Source of the DNA: Streptomyces naganishii JCM 4654
GTDB lineage: Bacteria > Actinomycetota > Actinomycetes > Streptomycetales > Streptomycetaceae
Length of the DNA stretch: 64,000 nt
Direction of reading: 5' to 3'
Assembly (NCBI RefSeq): GCF_014650575.1
Contig: NZ_BMVF01000002.1
Coordinates: 1-64,000, forward strand
Made by a program: the position numbers and the translations under genes. Shown in pieces: positions 1-8,797 of this stretch. The notes beneath the pieces are model-generated. The model worked only from the letters and a program-made list of their open reading frames with translations, was not told the DNA's origin and ran no database searches. How positions within the stretch are numbered: the first letter of the stretch is position 1; each line of letters starts with the position of its first letter.

Positions 1-310
1 GTTTCCGACTCTATCAGATCTTTTCTCGACCTGATCCCCAGTCAGCGGGGTTTGTCTTCCCGGTCGTTGGGCCGTTCCGACGTTCCAAACCTTAGCGGAC
101 TCTCTCCGTGTTTCCCAAATCGAGGCCGATTCGGGGATCGGAATTGAATTCGGACATGCCGAAATCGTTCCCACTGGGAGGTCGTGCAGAGGTTTTGGAG
201 TGCCGCTCGTGCGGCGGGAGGTGTCGCCGCAGAACCGTTCCGGTCCCGTGACAACCCGAAGAACTCTACGGACCGGGGCAGGCGCTGTCAACCACCCCCG
301 GCCAGGATCT
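1..310 (-). promoter_or_regulatory. rRNA operon promoter and leader region (operon continues off left edge)
   Basis: On the minus strand there is a consensus -35 TTGACA (286-291), a 17-bp spacer and -10 TAGAGT (263-268). Further -10-like boxes are TAAGGT (89-94) and TAGAGT (8-13). The transcript then reads into CTGATAGAGTCGGAAAC at the window edge, which I recognise as the conserved leader just before 16S rRNA in Streptomyces. Several tandem promoters are normal for actinomycete rrn operons. The rRNA itself lies outside the window, so the assignment rests on the leader and the promoters. Confidence 0.72.
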
Positions 311-859
311 TCAGTCCAGGTCGGTGAGGCGGCCGCCGGCGTCCGGCTGAGCGTGTTCCACCCTGCGCAGGAGGCGGATGAGGACATCACCGAGGGCGGT
401 GCGCTCGGCCGGGGAGAGGTCCTGGAGGAGGTCCGCCTCGAAGACGGTGGCGAGGCGCATCGCCTCCAGCCACTTCTCGCGGCCGGCCGTAGTCAGCTCC
501 ACGATCACGCGCACCCGGTTGCTCTCGTCGCGCTCGCGGGTGACCAGCCCCTCGGTGACCATGCGGTCGATCCGGTGGGTCATGGCGGCCGGCGTCAGGC
601 CGAGGCGCTTGGCGAGGTCGCTGGGGCCCATTTGATAGGGGGCGCCGGAGAGGACCAGCGCCTTCAGGACTTCCCAGTCGGCGTTGCTGATGCCGAGTTC
701 GGCGGTCTGGCGGCCGTAGGCGACGTTCATCCGGCGGTTCAGACGGGACAGCGCGTTGACGATCTTCTCGACCTGGGGGTCGAGGTCCTGGAACTCGCGC
801 TGGTACGCGGCGATCTGCTCTTCGAGTGTCGGCTCGCTGGGGCCGGGGGTGTCGCCCAT
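311..859 (-). CDS. MarR-family transcriptional regulator
   Basis: A 182-residue MarR-type winged-helix protein. The recognition helix and wing read LGLTPAAMTHRIDRMVTEGL followed by TRERDESNRV, the standard MarR pattern. Long helices on either side (about 20-60 and 140-175) would form the dimer interface. I chose the ATG at 859 (MGDTPGPSEP); a GTG at 883 would add eight residues. The gene is divergent from the MFS exporter that begins about 110 bp away, the usual arrangement for a repressor controlling an efflux pump, so the shared AT-richer intergenic stretch probably holds its operator. The ligand cannot be told from sequence. Confidence 0.85.
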   Translation of the reverse strand: MGDTPGPSEPTLEEQIAAYQREFQDLDPQVEKIVNALSRLNRRMNVAYGRQTAELGISNADWEVLKALVLSGAPYQMGPSDLAKRLGLTPAAMTHRIDRMVTEGLVTRERDESNRVRVIVELTTAGREKWLEAMRLATVFEADLLQDLSPAERTALGDVLIRLLRRVEHAQPDAGGRLTDLD

Positions 860-969
860 TGCCGCAGTATGGCACGACCTCACTTTGCCTCGAAGTCCTT
901 CGCTGTGTACTCTTTAGTATCGAACTTTAGCTTCTAAGCCTTCATGGCTAACTAGTGAGAGAGGTGAAC

Positions 970-2259
970 GTGACCAGGGCGATGGGCGCAGCGATGCGCC
1001 GGATCCACGTGGGCAACGCACTCAGCGCGTTCGGGCTGGGCTTCACCGTCCCCTACCTGTACGTCTATGTGGCGCAGGTGCGGGGTCTGGGAGCCATGAC
1101 GGCGGGGCTCGTCCTCGCCGTCTTCGCCGTGGCCGCGCTGATCGTGCTGCCGTTCGCCGGCAGGGCGATCGTGCGGCGCGGCCCGCTGCCGGTCCTGCTC
1201 ACCGCCCTGGCCACCGCCGCGCTCGGCGCGCTGAGCCTGGGGCTCGCGGGTGGGGCCGTCTCGGTGCTGGCGTCGGCGGCGGCGCTCGGGGCCGGGCAGG
1301 CCGTGATGCAGCCGGCGCTGGCGACGATGATCGTGGACTGCTCGACCTCGGAGACCCGTTCGCGGGCGTTCGCCATGCAGTTCTTCCTCCAGAACCTGGG
1401 GCTCGGGGTCGGCGGCCTCATCGGCGGTCACCTCGTCGACACCACGCGCGTCTCCTCCTTCACCCTGCTCTTCGCCATCGAGGCGGCGGTGTTCCTGCTG
1501 CTGGTGGTGCTGATGTCGACCGTGCGGATGCCGCACTCGCCACGCATCGAGGACGCGCCGGCGCAGGCCGGGCGCTCGGCGCGGGACAGCTGGCGGCAGC
1601 TGGCGCGCAACCGGGCCATGGTGCAGCTGTGCGTGCTGGGCTTCGTGCTGTTCTTCGCCTGCTACGGACAGTTCGAGTCCGGGCTGAGCGCGTACGGCGT
1701 GGAGGCCGCCGGGATCTCGACGTCGGCGCTGGGTACGGCACTGGCCGCGAACACGCTGATGATCGTGGTGGCGCAGTTCGCCGTGCTGCGGTTCGTGGAG
1801 CGCCGGCGGCGGTCCCGTGTCATCGCGGCCGTGGGGCTGATCTGGGCGCTGGCCTGGACGGTGGCCGCGTACGCGGGGCTCGGGCACGGCAGCCGTGCGA
1901 TGGCCACGGCCGCGTTCGTGTCGACGTACGCGCTGTTCGGACTCGGTGAGGCGCTGCTGTCGCCGACCGTCGCCCCGCTGGTGGCCGATCTGGCGCCGGA
2001 CGGGATGGCGGGGCAGTACAACTCCGCCTTCGCCCTGGTGAAGCAGCTCGCGCTGGCCGTGGGCCCCGCAGTGGGCGGTCCGCTGGCGGCCTCGCTGCCG
2101 GGGCCGTACGTGGCGACGTTCCTGCTGTTCTCGCTGGGCATCACCGTGCTGGCGCTGCGGCTGGGGCGTGGACTCACCGCCGTACAGGATCATCCGTGGG
2201 GCGCGCGGAGCCGGGTGGTGGCGCGCGGTGGTGCGGCCACGGAGCCGGTCAGCGCGTAG
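970..2259 (+). CDS. MFS transporter, probable drug efflux
   Basis: A 429-residue polytopic membrane protein of the major facilitator superfamily. Alternating hydrophobic segments fit about 12 helices with a central loop near residues 185-215 (rich in charged residues and Ala). It opens with GNALSAFGLGFTVPYLYVYV and has GQAVMQPALATMIVD in the first half, typical of DHA1-type exporters. I prefer the GTG at 970 because GAGAGAGG lies just upstream; a GTG at 955 is in frame but lacks a site. It is divergent from the MarR gene, which suggests derepression by a toxic substrate. The substrate is unknown. Confidence 0.85.
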   Translation: MTRAMGAAMRRIHVGNALSAFGLGFTVPYLYVYVAQVRGLGAMTAGLVLAVFAVAALIVLPFAGRAIVRRGPLPVLLTALATAALGALSLGLAGGAVSVLASAAALGAGQAVMQPALATMIVDCSTSETRSRAFAMQFFLQNLGLGVGGLIGGHLVDTTRVSSFTLLFAIEAAVFLLLVVLMSTVRMPHSPRIEDAPAQAGRSARDSWRQLARNRAMVQLCVLGFVLFFACYGQFESGLSAYGVEAAGISTSALGTALAANTLMIVVAQFAVLRFVERRRRSRVIAAVGLIWALAWTVAAYAGLGHGSRAMATAAFVSTYALFGLGEALLSPTVAPLVADLAPDGMAGQYNSAFALVKQLALAVGPAVGGPLAASLPGPYVATFLLFSLGITVLALRLGRGLTAVQDHPWGARSRVVARGGAATEPVSA

Positions 2260-2285
2260 GCGTGAGGCGGGCGTGGGCTCGCGGG

Positions 2286-2315
2286 GGCGGCCGTCGTCTT
2301 CGGACGGCGGCCGCC
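2286..2315. terminator. bidirectional hairpin between convergent genes
   Basis: A 13-bp GC-rich stem (GGCGGCCGTCGTC with its near complement, G-T pairs allowed) closes a TTCG loop. It sits between the MFS gene and the convergent methyltransferase gene. There is no T-run, which is common for Streptomyces terminators. Confidence 0.6.
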
Positions 2316-2363
2316 TCGGCGTTCCCGTCGGGCCTTTGGGGGCGCGCGGAGGCGCGTCCCCCG

Positions 2364-3179
2364 TCAGCGGACCGCTGTGGCGAGGATCGTGGTGAAGGGG
2401 AGGGTGACCGTGCCGTCGGCCGCGGTGCGGTCGGCGAGGCGGTCGGCCACCGCGCGGCCCGCCTCGGCCAGGGTCTCCTCGCCGTGGGCGTCGAGGATGT
2501 CCTGCCCCCAGGGCAGGACCGAGAGCTGGGCCGGGGCGTACTCGGCGGGCGGGGGCAGCGTGATGCCGAAGGTGACCTCGCGGGCCGCCGGGTCCTTGAA
2601 GCCGGCTGTCCGCAGGGCGGTGGTGAGGCGGTCGGCGGTCAGCGCCGAGACGGCGGCGAAGCTCTCGGCGGCCTGCTGACCGCCGTAGTCCTTGATGACC
2701 TCGTACTGCGCGGCGAAGTACGGGCACAGCGAGCGGTCCGCCCAGACCGTGGCGGCGAAACGGCCGCCCGCGCGGGTGACGCGGGCGGCCTCGGCCAGGG
2801 CGGCGTCGAGGTCCGGGAAGAACTGGGCGCCCTGCTGGCAGACCACCGCGTCGAAGGTGGCGTCCGGATAGGGGAGCCGGTCGGCGGAGGCCACGGTGAA
2901 CTCGATGTCGGGGTACATGCGCGGGTGGCGGGCCTCGGCCACCTTCAGCATGCCCTCGTTGATGTCGGCGCCGAAGACGCGCCCGGCCGGGCCGACCTGG
3001 GCGGCGGCCGTGCGGGCGGCGATGCCGGTGCCGCAGGCGAGGTCCAGGACGGTGGCGCCGGGGTAGAGGTCCACGGCTTCCAGGAGCGCGGTGACGAAGG
3101 GCGCCATGATCGGCGCGACGGACTGCTCGTAGCGCTCGGGAGCGCTGCCCTTGAGTTGGAACCCGGATGCGTCAGCCAT
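2364..3179 (-). CDS. Class I SAM-dependent methyltransferase
   Basis: 271 residues. Motif I, VLDLACGTGIAARTAA, begins near residue 43 and binds S-adenosylmethionine. It is followed by the acidic loop in FGADINEGML and by the FDAVVCQQGAQFFPD segment of UbiE/Coq5-like small-molecule methyltransferases. The family methylates quinones, lipids or natural products, and the substrate here cannot be inferred. It is convergent with the MFS gene and does not appear to share an operon with the phosphatase gene that ends 122 bp from its start. Confidence 0.82.
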   Translation of the reverse strand: MADASGFQLKGSAPERYEQSVAPIMAPFVTALLEAVDLYPGATVLDLACGTGIAARTAAAQVGPAGRVFGADINEGMLKVAEARHPRMYPDIEFTVASADRLPYPDATFDAVVCQQGAQFFPDLDAALAEAARVTRAGGRFAATVWADRSLCPYFAAQYEVIKDYGGQQAAESFAAVSALTADRLTTALRTAGFKDPAAREVTFGITLPPPAEYAPAQLSVLPWGQDILDAHGEETLAEAGRAVADRLADRTAADGTVTLPFTTILATAVR

Positions 3180-3301
3180 GGTGAGCTACTAGCACCGCGC
3201 GCCGGGTTCGCCCAGCCGCCGCGCGCTCGCCGCACCCGTCATGCCCCGCACGTACCCGCCCAGCACCCGTGACGTACCTGCCCAGCACCCGTGTGGCTGC
3301 G

Positions 3302-5236
3302 TCAGGCGTGGCCCGTGCGGGGCTGGGCTCCGGCCGGGAGGGCGAACTCGCACCACACCGCCTTTCCGCCGCCCGGGGTCCTGCGGGAGCCCCAGTTGGA
3401 GGCGATGGTGGCGACGATGGCGATGCCCCGGCCGGACTCGTCGCCGGGTTCGGCGCGGCGGCGCCTGGGCAGGTGGTCGTCGCCGTCGGTGACCTCGACG
3501 ATGAGGCGGCGGTCGGTGCGGCGCAGCCGCAGGCGCATGGGCGGGGTGCCGTGCTGGAGGGAGTTGGCGACCAGTTCGCTGGCGGCGAGGACGCCCAGGT
3601 CGTGCAGGTCGGCGGGGAAGCGCCAGCTGGTCAGGACGCCGGAGGCGAACGCGCGGGCGCGGGGGGCGGCTTCGACGCCGCCGAGCAGTTCGAGGGCCGC
3701 GTTGCGGAACCGTTCGCCGTCCGGGCCGGTGCGGGCGGGGTGCTGCAGGACGAGTACGGCGACGTCGTCGTAGTGGTCGGCCTGGACGCCCGCCGAGCGG
3801 ACCAGGCGGTCGCAGACGACCTGGGGGGTGCCGGTGGCGCCGGCGAGGGCGCGCTCCAGGGCGGCGATGCCCTCGTCGAGGTCCTCGTCGCGGCGCTCGA
3901 CCAGGCCGTCGGTGTAGAGGACGGCCATGGAGCCCGGGCCCAGCGGGACCGAGCCGGAGGCGTGGATCCAGCCGCCGGTGCCGAGCGGCGGGCCGGTGGG
4001 TTCGTCGGCGCGCAGCACCGTGCCGTTGTCGTCGCGGACCAGGATCGGCAGGTGCCCCGCCGACGCGTACACCAGGCGGCCCTCGTTGGGGTCGTGGACG
4101 GCGTAGACGCAGGTGGCGATCTGGTTGGCGTCGATCTCGGAGGCGAGGCCGTCGAGGAGCTGGAGGACCTCGTGCGGGGGGAGGTCGAGGCGGGCGTAGG
4201 CGCGGACGGCCGTACGGAGCTGGCCCATGACGGCGGCGGCTCGCACGCCTCGGCCCATCACGTCGCCGATGACCAGGGCGGTGCGGCCGCCGCCGAGGGT
4301 GATGACGTCGTACCAGTCGCCGCCGACCGCTGCCTCGGTGCCACCGGGCTGGTAGGTGGCGGCGATGCGCAGGTCGTCGGGCTGTTCGAGGACCTGGGGC
4401 AGCAGCGAGCGCTGGAGGGTGACCGCGGTCTCGCGCTGCCGGCGCTCGCTGGCGCGCAGCCGCTCGGCGGCCTCGGCGTGGTCGGTGACGTCGGTGGCGA
4501 AGACGAGGACGCCGGGGCCGGTCCCGCGCGGGTCGCTGGCCGCACTGTGCGGGTCGCTGCCCGTACCGCGCGTTTCGGAGGCGGTTCCGCGCGGGTCGGA
4601 GGCGGTTCCGCGCGGGTCGATGCCGGTGCCGCTCGGCTCGGCGGTCGCCCCGCACGGGTCGCTGCCCGTCTCGTGCGCGTCGGGGACGGCGGTCGCCCGC
4701 GGGGTGGTGGCGACCCCGCGCGGGTCCGTGGCCGGGGTCCCGCGTGTGTCCGTGGCGGTGGTCCCGCGCGGGTCGTGGTCCGGGGCGCCGGCCGGGGTGC
4801 AGGTGAAGGTGTACCAGCGGCCGTCCGTGGCCTTGCGGGACTTGAGGGTGCGCGGCCTGCGGCTGCGCAGGACCTGGTCGAGGAGCGGGAGCAGGCCCAG
4901 TTCGCGCAGTTCGGGCAGGGCCTCGCGCGCGGGCTCGCCGTGCGGCCGGGGCCCGAAGGCGGCGGTATAGGCGTCGTTGACGTAGGCGACGCGGTGGTCC
5001 GGGCCGTGCACGAGGGCGACGAGGGCCGGCACGCGGTCGAGGACGTCCCGCGCGGGCAGCCCGTCGACGGCGGGCACGGGCCCTGTCCCGTCGGTCAGTT
5101 GTCCGGCGCGGGCCGCCGGCACGGAGCCGTCCGCCCGGCGGTCCAGGGCGGTGGCCGTGAGATCGGTCCGCGCTGCGGCGCGGCGCTGCGTTCCGGGGAT
5201 TCCGGGGAGCCGGGCGCTCCAGCGCGTGAAGTTCAC
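3302..5236 (-). CDS. PAS / SpoIIE-type PP2C phosphatase / HATPase regulator
   Basis: 644 residues, GTG start with AAGGA upstream. In order: a PAS-like segment (about 60-140, VAYVNDAYTAAFG), a low-complexity linker (about 150-245) built on DPRGTAS-like repeats, a SpoIIE phosphatase domain (about 265-475), and an anti-sigma-factor-type HATPase (about 510-640). The phosphatase keeps metal ligands in GGDWYD, GDVMGRG and HYDDVAVL. The HATPase keeps ELVANSLQHG and GRGIAIVA. Such proteins control partner-switching cascades, dephosphorylating anti-sigma antagonists with the HATPase acting as kinase. The partner sigma or antagonist is not in this window. The linker repeat is odd (see findings). Confidence 0.87.
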   Translation of the reverse strand: MNFTRWSARLPGIPGTQRRAAARTDLTATALDRRADGSVPAARAGQLTDGTGPVPAVDGLPARDVLDRVPALVALVHGPDHRVAYVNDAYTAAFGPRPHGEPAREALPELRELGLLPLLDQVLRSRRPRTLKSRKATDGRWYTFTCTPAGAPDHDPRGTTATDTRGTPATDPRGVATTPRATAVPDAHETGSDPCGATAEPSGTGIDPRGTASDPRGTASETRGTGSDPHSAASDPRGTGPGVLVFATDVTDHAEAAERLRASERRQRETAVTLQRSLLPQVLEQPDDLRIAATYQPGGTEAAVGGDWYDVITLGGGRTALVIGDVMGRGVRAAAVMGQLRTAVRAYARLDLPPHEVLQLLDGLASEIDANQIATCVYAVHDPNEGRLVYASAGHLPILVRDDNGTVLRADEPTGPPLGTGGWIHASGSVPLGPGSMAVLYTDGLVERRDEDLDEGIAALERALAGATGTPQVVCDRLVRSAGVQADHYDDVAVLVLQHPARTGPDGERFRNAALELLGGVEAAPRARAFASGVLTSWRFPADLHDLGVLAASELVANSLQHGTPPMRLRLRRTDRRLIVEVTDGDDHLPRRRRAEPGDESGRGIAIVATIASNWGSRRTPGGGKAVWCEFALPAGAQPRTGHA

Positions 5237-5533
5237 GAATCCTTGCCTCGTGTCGTCGTCTCAGGCCGGCTCCGGCCCGGCCGGGGATCTGGGGCCGCGC
5301 GGCGGTGACCGCACATTCTTACCGCCCCGCGGGTGCGGCACAGCGGTTATGCGTCAAAGCCTGCCGCCCGCGCGGGCTGTCGCCTGCGTGCGGTTGCCCG
5401 CCGGCGGTCGGGGACCAGTCTGGCAGTGCGGCCGGTCCGGCCGGGCCCACCGGAGGGCCTCAACGGGCCGTACCGGGCCGGATGGCCGGTATCCGTGGGA
5501 CGCCGGGGCGCCCGGTGGAGTTCCCCGGTCCGG
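5237..5533. other. intergenic gap upstream of the phosphatase gene
   Basis: About 300 bp between the start of the phosphatase gene and the end of the flavoprotein gene, both minus strand. It must hold the phosphatase promoter. I see no convincing small gene, RNA or strong hairpin. Confidence 0.5.
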
Positions 5534-6910
5534 TCAGGACGACCCTTTCGGGTTGATGTTCGGGTCGAGAGGATGCTTTCCACCGGCGGCGAGTTCGAAC
5601 TCCGCGCGGGGGTGTTCCAGCGAACCCAGTGAGACGATCTCCCGTTTGAACAGCCCCGCCAGCGTCCACTCGGCGACCACCCGGGCCTTGCGGTTGAAGG
5701 TGGGCACCCTGCTGAGGTGGTAGGTGCGGTGCATGAACCAGGCGGGCCAGCCCTTGAGTTTGCGCCCGTAGACCTGGGCGACGCCCTTGTGCAGTCCGAG
5801 CGACGCGACGGAACCGGCGTACTTGTGCGCGTACGTCTCCAGGGGCTCGCCGCGCAGCCGGTGCGCGATGTTGTCGCCGAGGAGCTTGGCCTGGCGCACC
5901 GCGTGCTGGGCGTTGGGCGGGGTCTCCTTGCCGGGCTCGGCGGAGGTGACGTCGGGGACGGCGGCGGCGTCGCCCGCGGCCCAGGCGTGGTCGACGCCGT
6001 CCACCGTCAGCTGGGCGGTGCACCTGAGCCGGCCTCGGCCGTTCAGCGGCAGGTCGGTGGCGGCGAGGACCGGGTGCGGTTTGACGCCGGCGGTCCACAC
6101 GAGGGTGCGGGTGGGGAAGCGCTGCCCGTCGCTGAGGACGGCCACCCGGTCGGCGCACGACTCCAGGCGGGTGCCGAGCAGCACCTGGATGTTGCGGCGG
6201 CGCAGTTCGGCCACGGTGTAGCGGCCCATCTCCTCGCCGACCTCGGGCAGGATCCGGTCGGAGGCCTCCACGAGGATCCACTTCATGTCCTCGGGCTTGA
6301 CGTTGTGGTAGTAGCGCGCGGCGTAGCGGGCCATGTCCTCCAGCTCGCCGAGCGCCTCCGTGCCCGCGTATCCGCCGCCGACGAAGACGAAGGTCAGGGC
6401 CGCGTCGCGGATCTCGGGGTCGCGGGTGGAGGAGGCGATGTCCATCTGCTCCAGCACGTGGTTGCGCAGGCCGATGGCCTCCTCGATGGTCTTGAAGCCG
6501 ATGCCGTAGTCGATCAGGCCCGGGATGGGCAGGGTGCGCGCGACGGAGCCAGGGGCGAGGACGAGTTCGTCGTACGTCAGCTTCTCGGTGCCGCCGCTCT
6601 CCTCGGTGGCGAGGGTGGTGAGGGTCGCGGTGCGGTGCGCGTGGTCGATGGAGGTCGCCTCGCCGACGACGATGTGGCACTGGTCGAGGACGCGACGCAG
6701 GGGTACGACCACGTGGCGGGGGGAGATGGCGCCCGCGGCCGCCTCGGGCAGGAACGGCTGATACGTCATATAGGGGTCGGGCGTCACGACCGTGATCTCG
6801 ATCTCGCCCCGCCTGAGCTCCTGCTTCATCCGCCGCTGCAGTCGCAGCGCCGTGTACATCCCGACGTAGCCGCCGCCGACAACGAGAATGCGCGCACGTT
6901 CCTTCACCAT
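5534..6910 (-). CDS. NAD(P)/FAD-dependent oxidoreductase, NDH-2-like
   Basis: 458 residues from the ATG at 6910 (MVKERARILVVGGGYVGMYT). The N-terminal GGGYVGM is the FAD-binding dinucleotide fold. A second fold, FVFVGGGYAGTEALGEL near residue 165, binds NAD(P)H. AGDAAAVPD near residue 295 is the C-terminal flavin contact of this family. Length and motifs fit type II NADH dehydrogenase, a single-subunit, membrane-associated enzyme feeding electrons to menaquinone. The basic, amphipathic C-terminal part is consistent with membrane association. It is divergent from the atrA orthologue about 400 bp away. Confidence 0.88.
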   Translation of the reverse strand: MVKERARILVVGGGYVGMYTALRLQRRMKQELRRGEIEITVVTPDPYMTYQPFLPEAAAGAISPRHVVVPLRRVLDQCHIVVGEATSIDHAHRTATLTTLATEESGGTEKLTYDELVLAPGSVARTLPIPGLIDYGIGFKTIEEAIGLRNHVLEQMDIASSTRDPEIRDAALTFVFVGGGYAGTEALGELEDMARYAARYYHNVKPEDMKWILVEASDRILPEVGEEMGRYTVAELRRRNIQVLLGTRLESCADRVAVLSDGQRFPTRTLVWTAGVKPHPVLAATDLPLNGRGRLRCTAQLTVDGVDHAWAAGDAAAVPDVTSAEPGKETPPNAQHAVRQAKLLGDNIAHRLRGEPLETYAHKYAGSVASLGLHKGVAQVYGRKLKGWPAWFMHRTYHLSRVPTFNRKARVVAEWTLAGLFKREIVSLGSLEHPRAEFELAAGGKHPLDPNINPKGSS

Positions 6911-7117
6911 CCCATGACGCACCCGGCGCTGCCGTTTGTCCACAGCCCCGGCAGTTTGTGTGACCGTCGGCCATCGCCGTCCCGGGTTGGCCGAATTACC
7001 CGAGTTCGCGGAAGGAGCGCAGGTCAGCGAGGGTGGGCCGGGGTGCGGAAGGGGGCGTTATCCGGACGTATACGGCCCGTACTCCGATCGGGGGGCGCTC
7101 CGTGCGGAACCTGCCCC

Positions 7118-7146
7118 TTCTGAATTGACCCCCGCTCAACTATGTT
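7118..7146 (+). promoter_or_regulatory. candidate promoter for the atrA orthologue
   Basis: TTCTGA (7118-7123), a 17-bp spacer and TATGTT (7141-7146), about 160 bp upstream of the ATG. Inside the spacer is TTGACCCCCGCTCAA, with TTGA/TCAA inverted ends, a possible operator. The rest of the 396-bp divergent gap to the flavoprotein gene shows nothing else I can name. Confidence 0.35.
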
Positions 7147-7306
7147 CGTGTGTCGACGGGGTGTAGGGGATGTTGTCGAGCGAGTCCGTGGGGTCCCACC
7201 GGATCCGGCAGGCGGGCGCGGTCGCGCACGGTCCCCGCTGTGTGCATCCCGCGTTCAGTGACGGGGAGAGTCTCCGGGGGGAGACGTCATTACCGGGGGA
7301 TCAGTT

Positions 7307-8083
7307 ATGCACATTCAGGACACTCATTGGTCGACCGCGTCCGCCATCGCCGGTGGCGCCGCGATGAGCGCGACGGCGGGGGGCGGGCGCGGTGACGAGG
7401 GCCGGTCCTCGCGTACGGCACCGCTGCGGGTGGACGCACAGCGCAATCTCGAGCACGTGCTGAGGGCGGCGCGCGAGGTCTTCGGCGAGCTGGGCTACGG
7501 CGCGCCGATGGAGGACGTGGCGCGCCGCGCGCGGGTCGGCGTCGGCACGGTGTACCGGCGTTTTCCGAGCAAGGACGTCCTGGTGCGGCGGATAGCCGAG
7601 GAGGAGACGTCCCGGCTGACCGAGCAGGCGCGGGCCGCGCTGGGCCAGGAGGACGAGCCGTGGTCGGCGCTCTCCCGTTTCCTGCGCACGTCGGTGGCCT
7701 CCGGCGCCGGGCGGCTGCTGCCGCCGCAGGTGCTGCGGGTGGGCGTCGGCGAGGACCCTGCCGAGGAGACGGCCGAGCGGCGGGTGCCGCAGCAGCGGAC
7801 CCAGCCCGAGGCCGGTGAGCTGAGGCTGGTGTCCGACGAGCCGGCGGCGCTCGCCCCGGAGGCGGACGACGACACGGGGGCGGCGACGCTGCTCGACGTG
7901 GTGGGCCGGCTCGTGGAACGGGCGCGTGCGGCGGGCGAACTGCGGCCGGACGTGTCGGTCTCCGACGTGCTGCTGGTCATCGCGACGGCGGCGCCCTCCC
8001 TTCCGGACGCGGCCCAGCAGGCGGCCGCGTCGGCACGGCTGCTGGAGATCCTGCTGGAGGGCCTGCGGTCGCGGCCCGCCTGA
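7307..8083 (+). CDS. atrA: TetR-family regulator, AtrA orthologue
   Basis: 258 residues, ATG start with GGGGGA eight bases upstream. After a flexible extension (1-45) comes the TetR HTH, AAREVFGELGYGAPMEDVAR then ARVGVGTVYRRFPSKDVLVR (about 48-95), followed by a helical ligand-binding domain. From memory this is the position and type of S. coelicolor AtrA (SCO4118), which activates actII-ORF4 for actinorhodin and a GlcNAc transporter gene and so couples nutrition to antibiotic production. The neighbours (SARP-like regulator, sporulation-associated protein, NDH-2) match that locus. The ligand is not settled by sequence. Confidence 0.85.
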   Translation: MHIQDTHWSTASAIAGGAAMSATAGGGRGDEGRSSRTAPLRVDAQRNLEHVLRAAREVFGELGYGAPMEDVARRARVGVGTVYRRFPSKDVLVRRIAEEETSRLTEQARAALGQEDEPWSALSRFLRTSVASGAGRLLPPQVLRVGVGEDPAEETAERRVPQQRTQPEAGELRLVSDEPAALAPEADDDTGAATLLDVVGRLVERARAAGELRPDVSVSDVLLVIATAAPSLPDAAQQAAASARLLEILLEGLRSRPA

Positions 8084-8320
8084 GCGTTCTCCGCGAGGGC
8101 GAACGGCACGGAGTCCGCCGCGGCAAGCCCCACGGACGAGTGGACGGTCCCCGCGAGCCGGTCCCCCGCGCAGGACGGCGTGGCCCTCTGACCGGGCCAT
8201 CGGGTCTCTGCTGGGCTTGCTGCGGGGGCTTCCCGCGACGGGCGTTGACGGGCGCGGCGCGCCCCTCGGCGACGGCGAGGCGCACACGCGCGGGCGACGC
8301 CCACAGCCGGCGCCGCGCCA

Positions 8321-8582
8321 GGGCGAACCGGCCGAGCCACCGGCGGGCATGCGGGCGTGCCGGCGCGGCGCGAGCGCGGGGACGACGAGGGCCCGCCGCG
8401 GCAGGCGCCGGGCGAGGGCGGATCCGCCGAACCGCCGACGGGCATGCCGACCCGGCGCGAGCGCGGGCACGACGACGGACCGCCCACGGCAGACGCAGCA
8501 CCAAGGCGAACCCGCCGAGCCACCGACGGGCATGCCGACCCCGCGCTCGCGCCGGGACGACGACGGGCCGCCCGTGGCAGCG
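8321..8582 (+). repeat. three degenerate ~80-90-bp tandem repeats
   Basis: Three successive units at about 8321-8410, 8411-8503 and 8504-8582. Each carries a GGCGAACCGGCCGAGCC-like head, a GGGCATGCCGAC core and a GACGACGACGGGCC-like tail. Read in frame they give EPAEPPTGMPTRRERG then DDDGPP. The units sit out of frame with each other, so the intact peptide repeat is spread over two frames. They form the N-terminal part of the decayed sigma-factor gene. Confidence 0.7.
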
Positions 8583-8657
8583 GGGCGGGCGCCCTCCAAC
8601 GCGGGGCTGGTCACGCGGATCCGCGCAGGGGACGACACGGCCTACGAGGAGCTGTAG
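8321..8657 (+). pseudogene. decayed sigma-70-family (ECF-like) sigma factor gene, N-terminal remnant
   Basis: The last 17 codons before the TAG at 8655-8657 read GLVTRIRAGDDTAYEEL, which is the start of sigma region 2 (typically AELIxRxRxGDxxAYEELYRRH). The TAG falls exactly where Tyr is expected. The following codons, HRQ, look like the remains of RRH, and nothing resembling regions 2.2-4 follows. The preceding Pro/Arg/Asp repeats belong to the disordered N-terminal extension and contain frameshifts. In other Streptomyces I recall a long sigma-factor gene just downstream of atrA. No start site is convincing, so this is a remnant and not a small gene. Confidence 0.7.
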
Positions 8658-8660
8658 CAC

Positions 8661-8737
8661 CGCCAGGGCCCGCGAGGAGCTGCGGCCGACCGTCGAGGCG
8701 CCGCGGCCGCCAGGGCCCGCGAGGAGCTGCGGCCGAC
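8661..8737. repeat. 30-bp direct repeat at the sigma-remnant breakpoint
   Basis: CGCCAGGGCCCGCGAGGAGC plus ten further identical bases occurs at 8661-8690 and again at 8708-8737, 47 bp apart. The first copy begins three bases after the premature TAG of the sigma remnant. This is what slippage or recombination leaves when an internal segment is lost. Confidence 0.75.
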
Positions 8738-8797
8738 TGCCAAAGCACCGCGTGTCTTATACGCGGTGACGCTCGCGGACTGGGCCGAGTCGGGGGT

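Noticed and set aside
42..254. A 70-codon minus-strand open frame at the left edge
   Set aside because: It lies across the rRNA promoters and leader and shows no family resemblance.
8140..8769. Arg/Pro-rich open frames downstream of atrA
   Set aside because: They are frames through the decayed sigma-factor repeats; no start or domain supports them.
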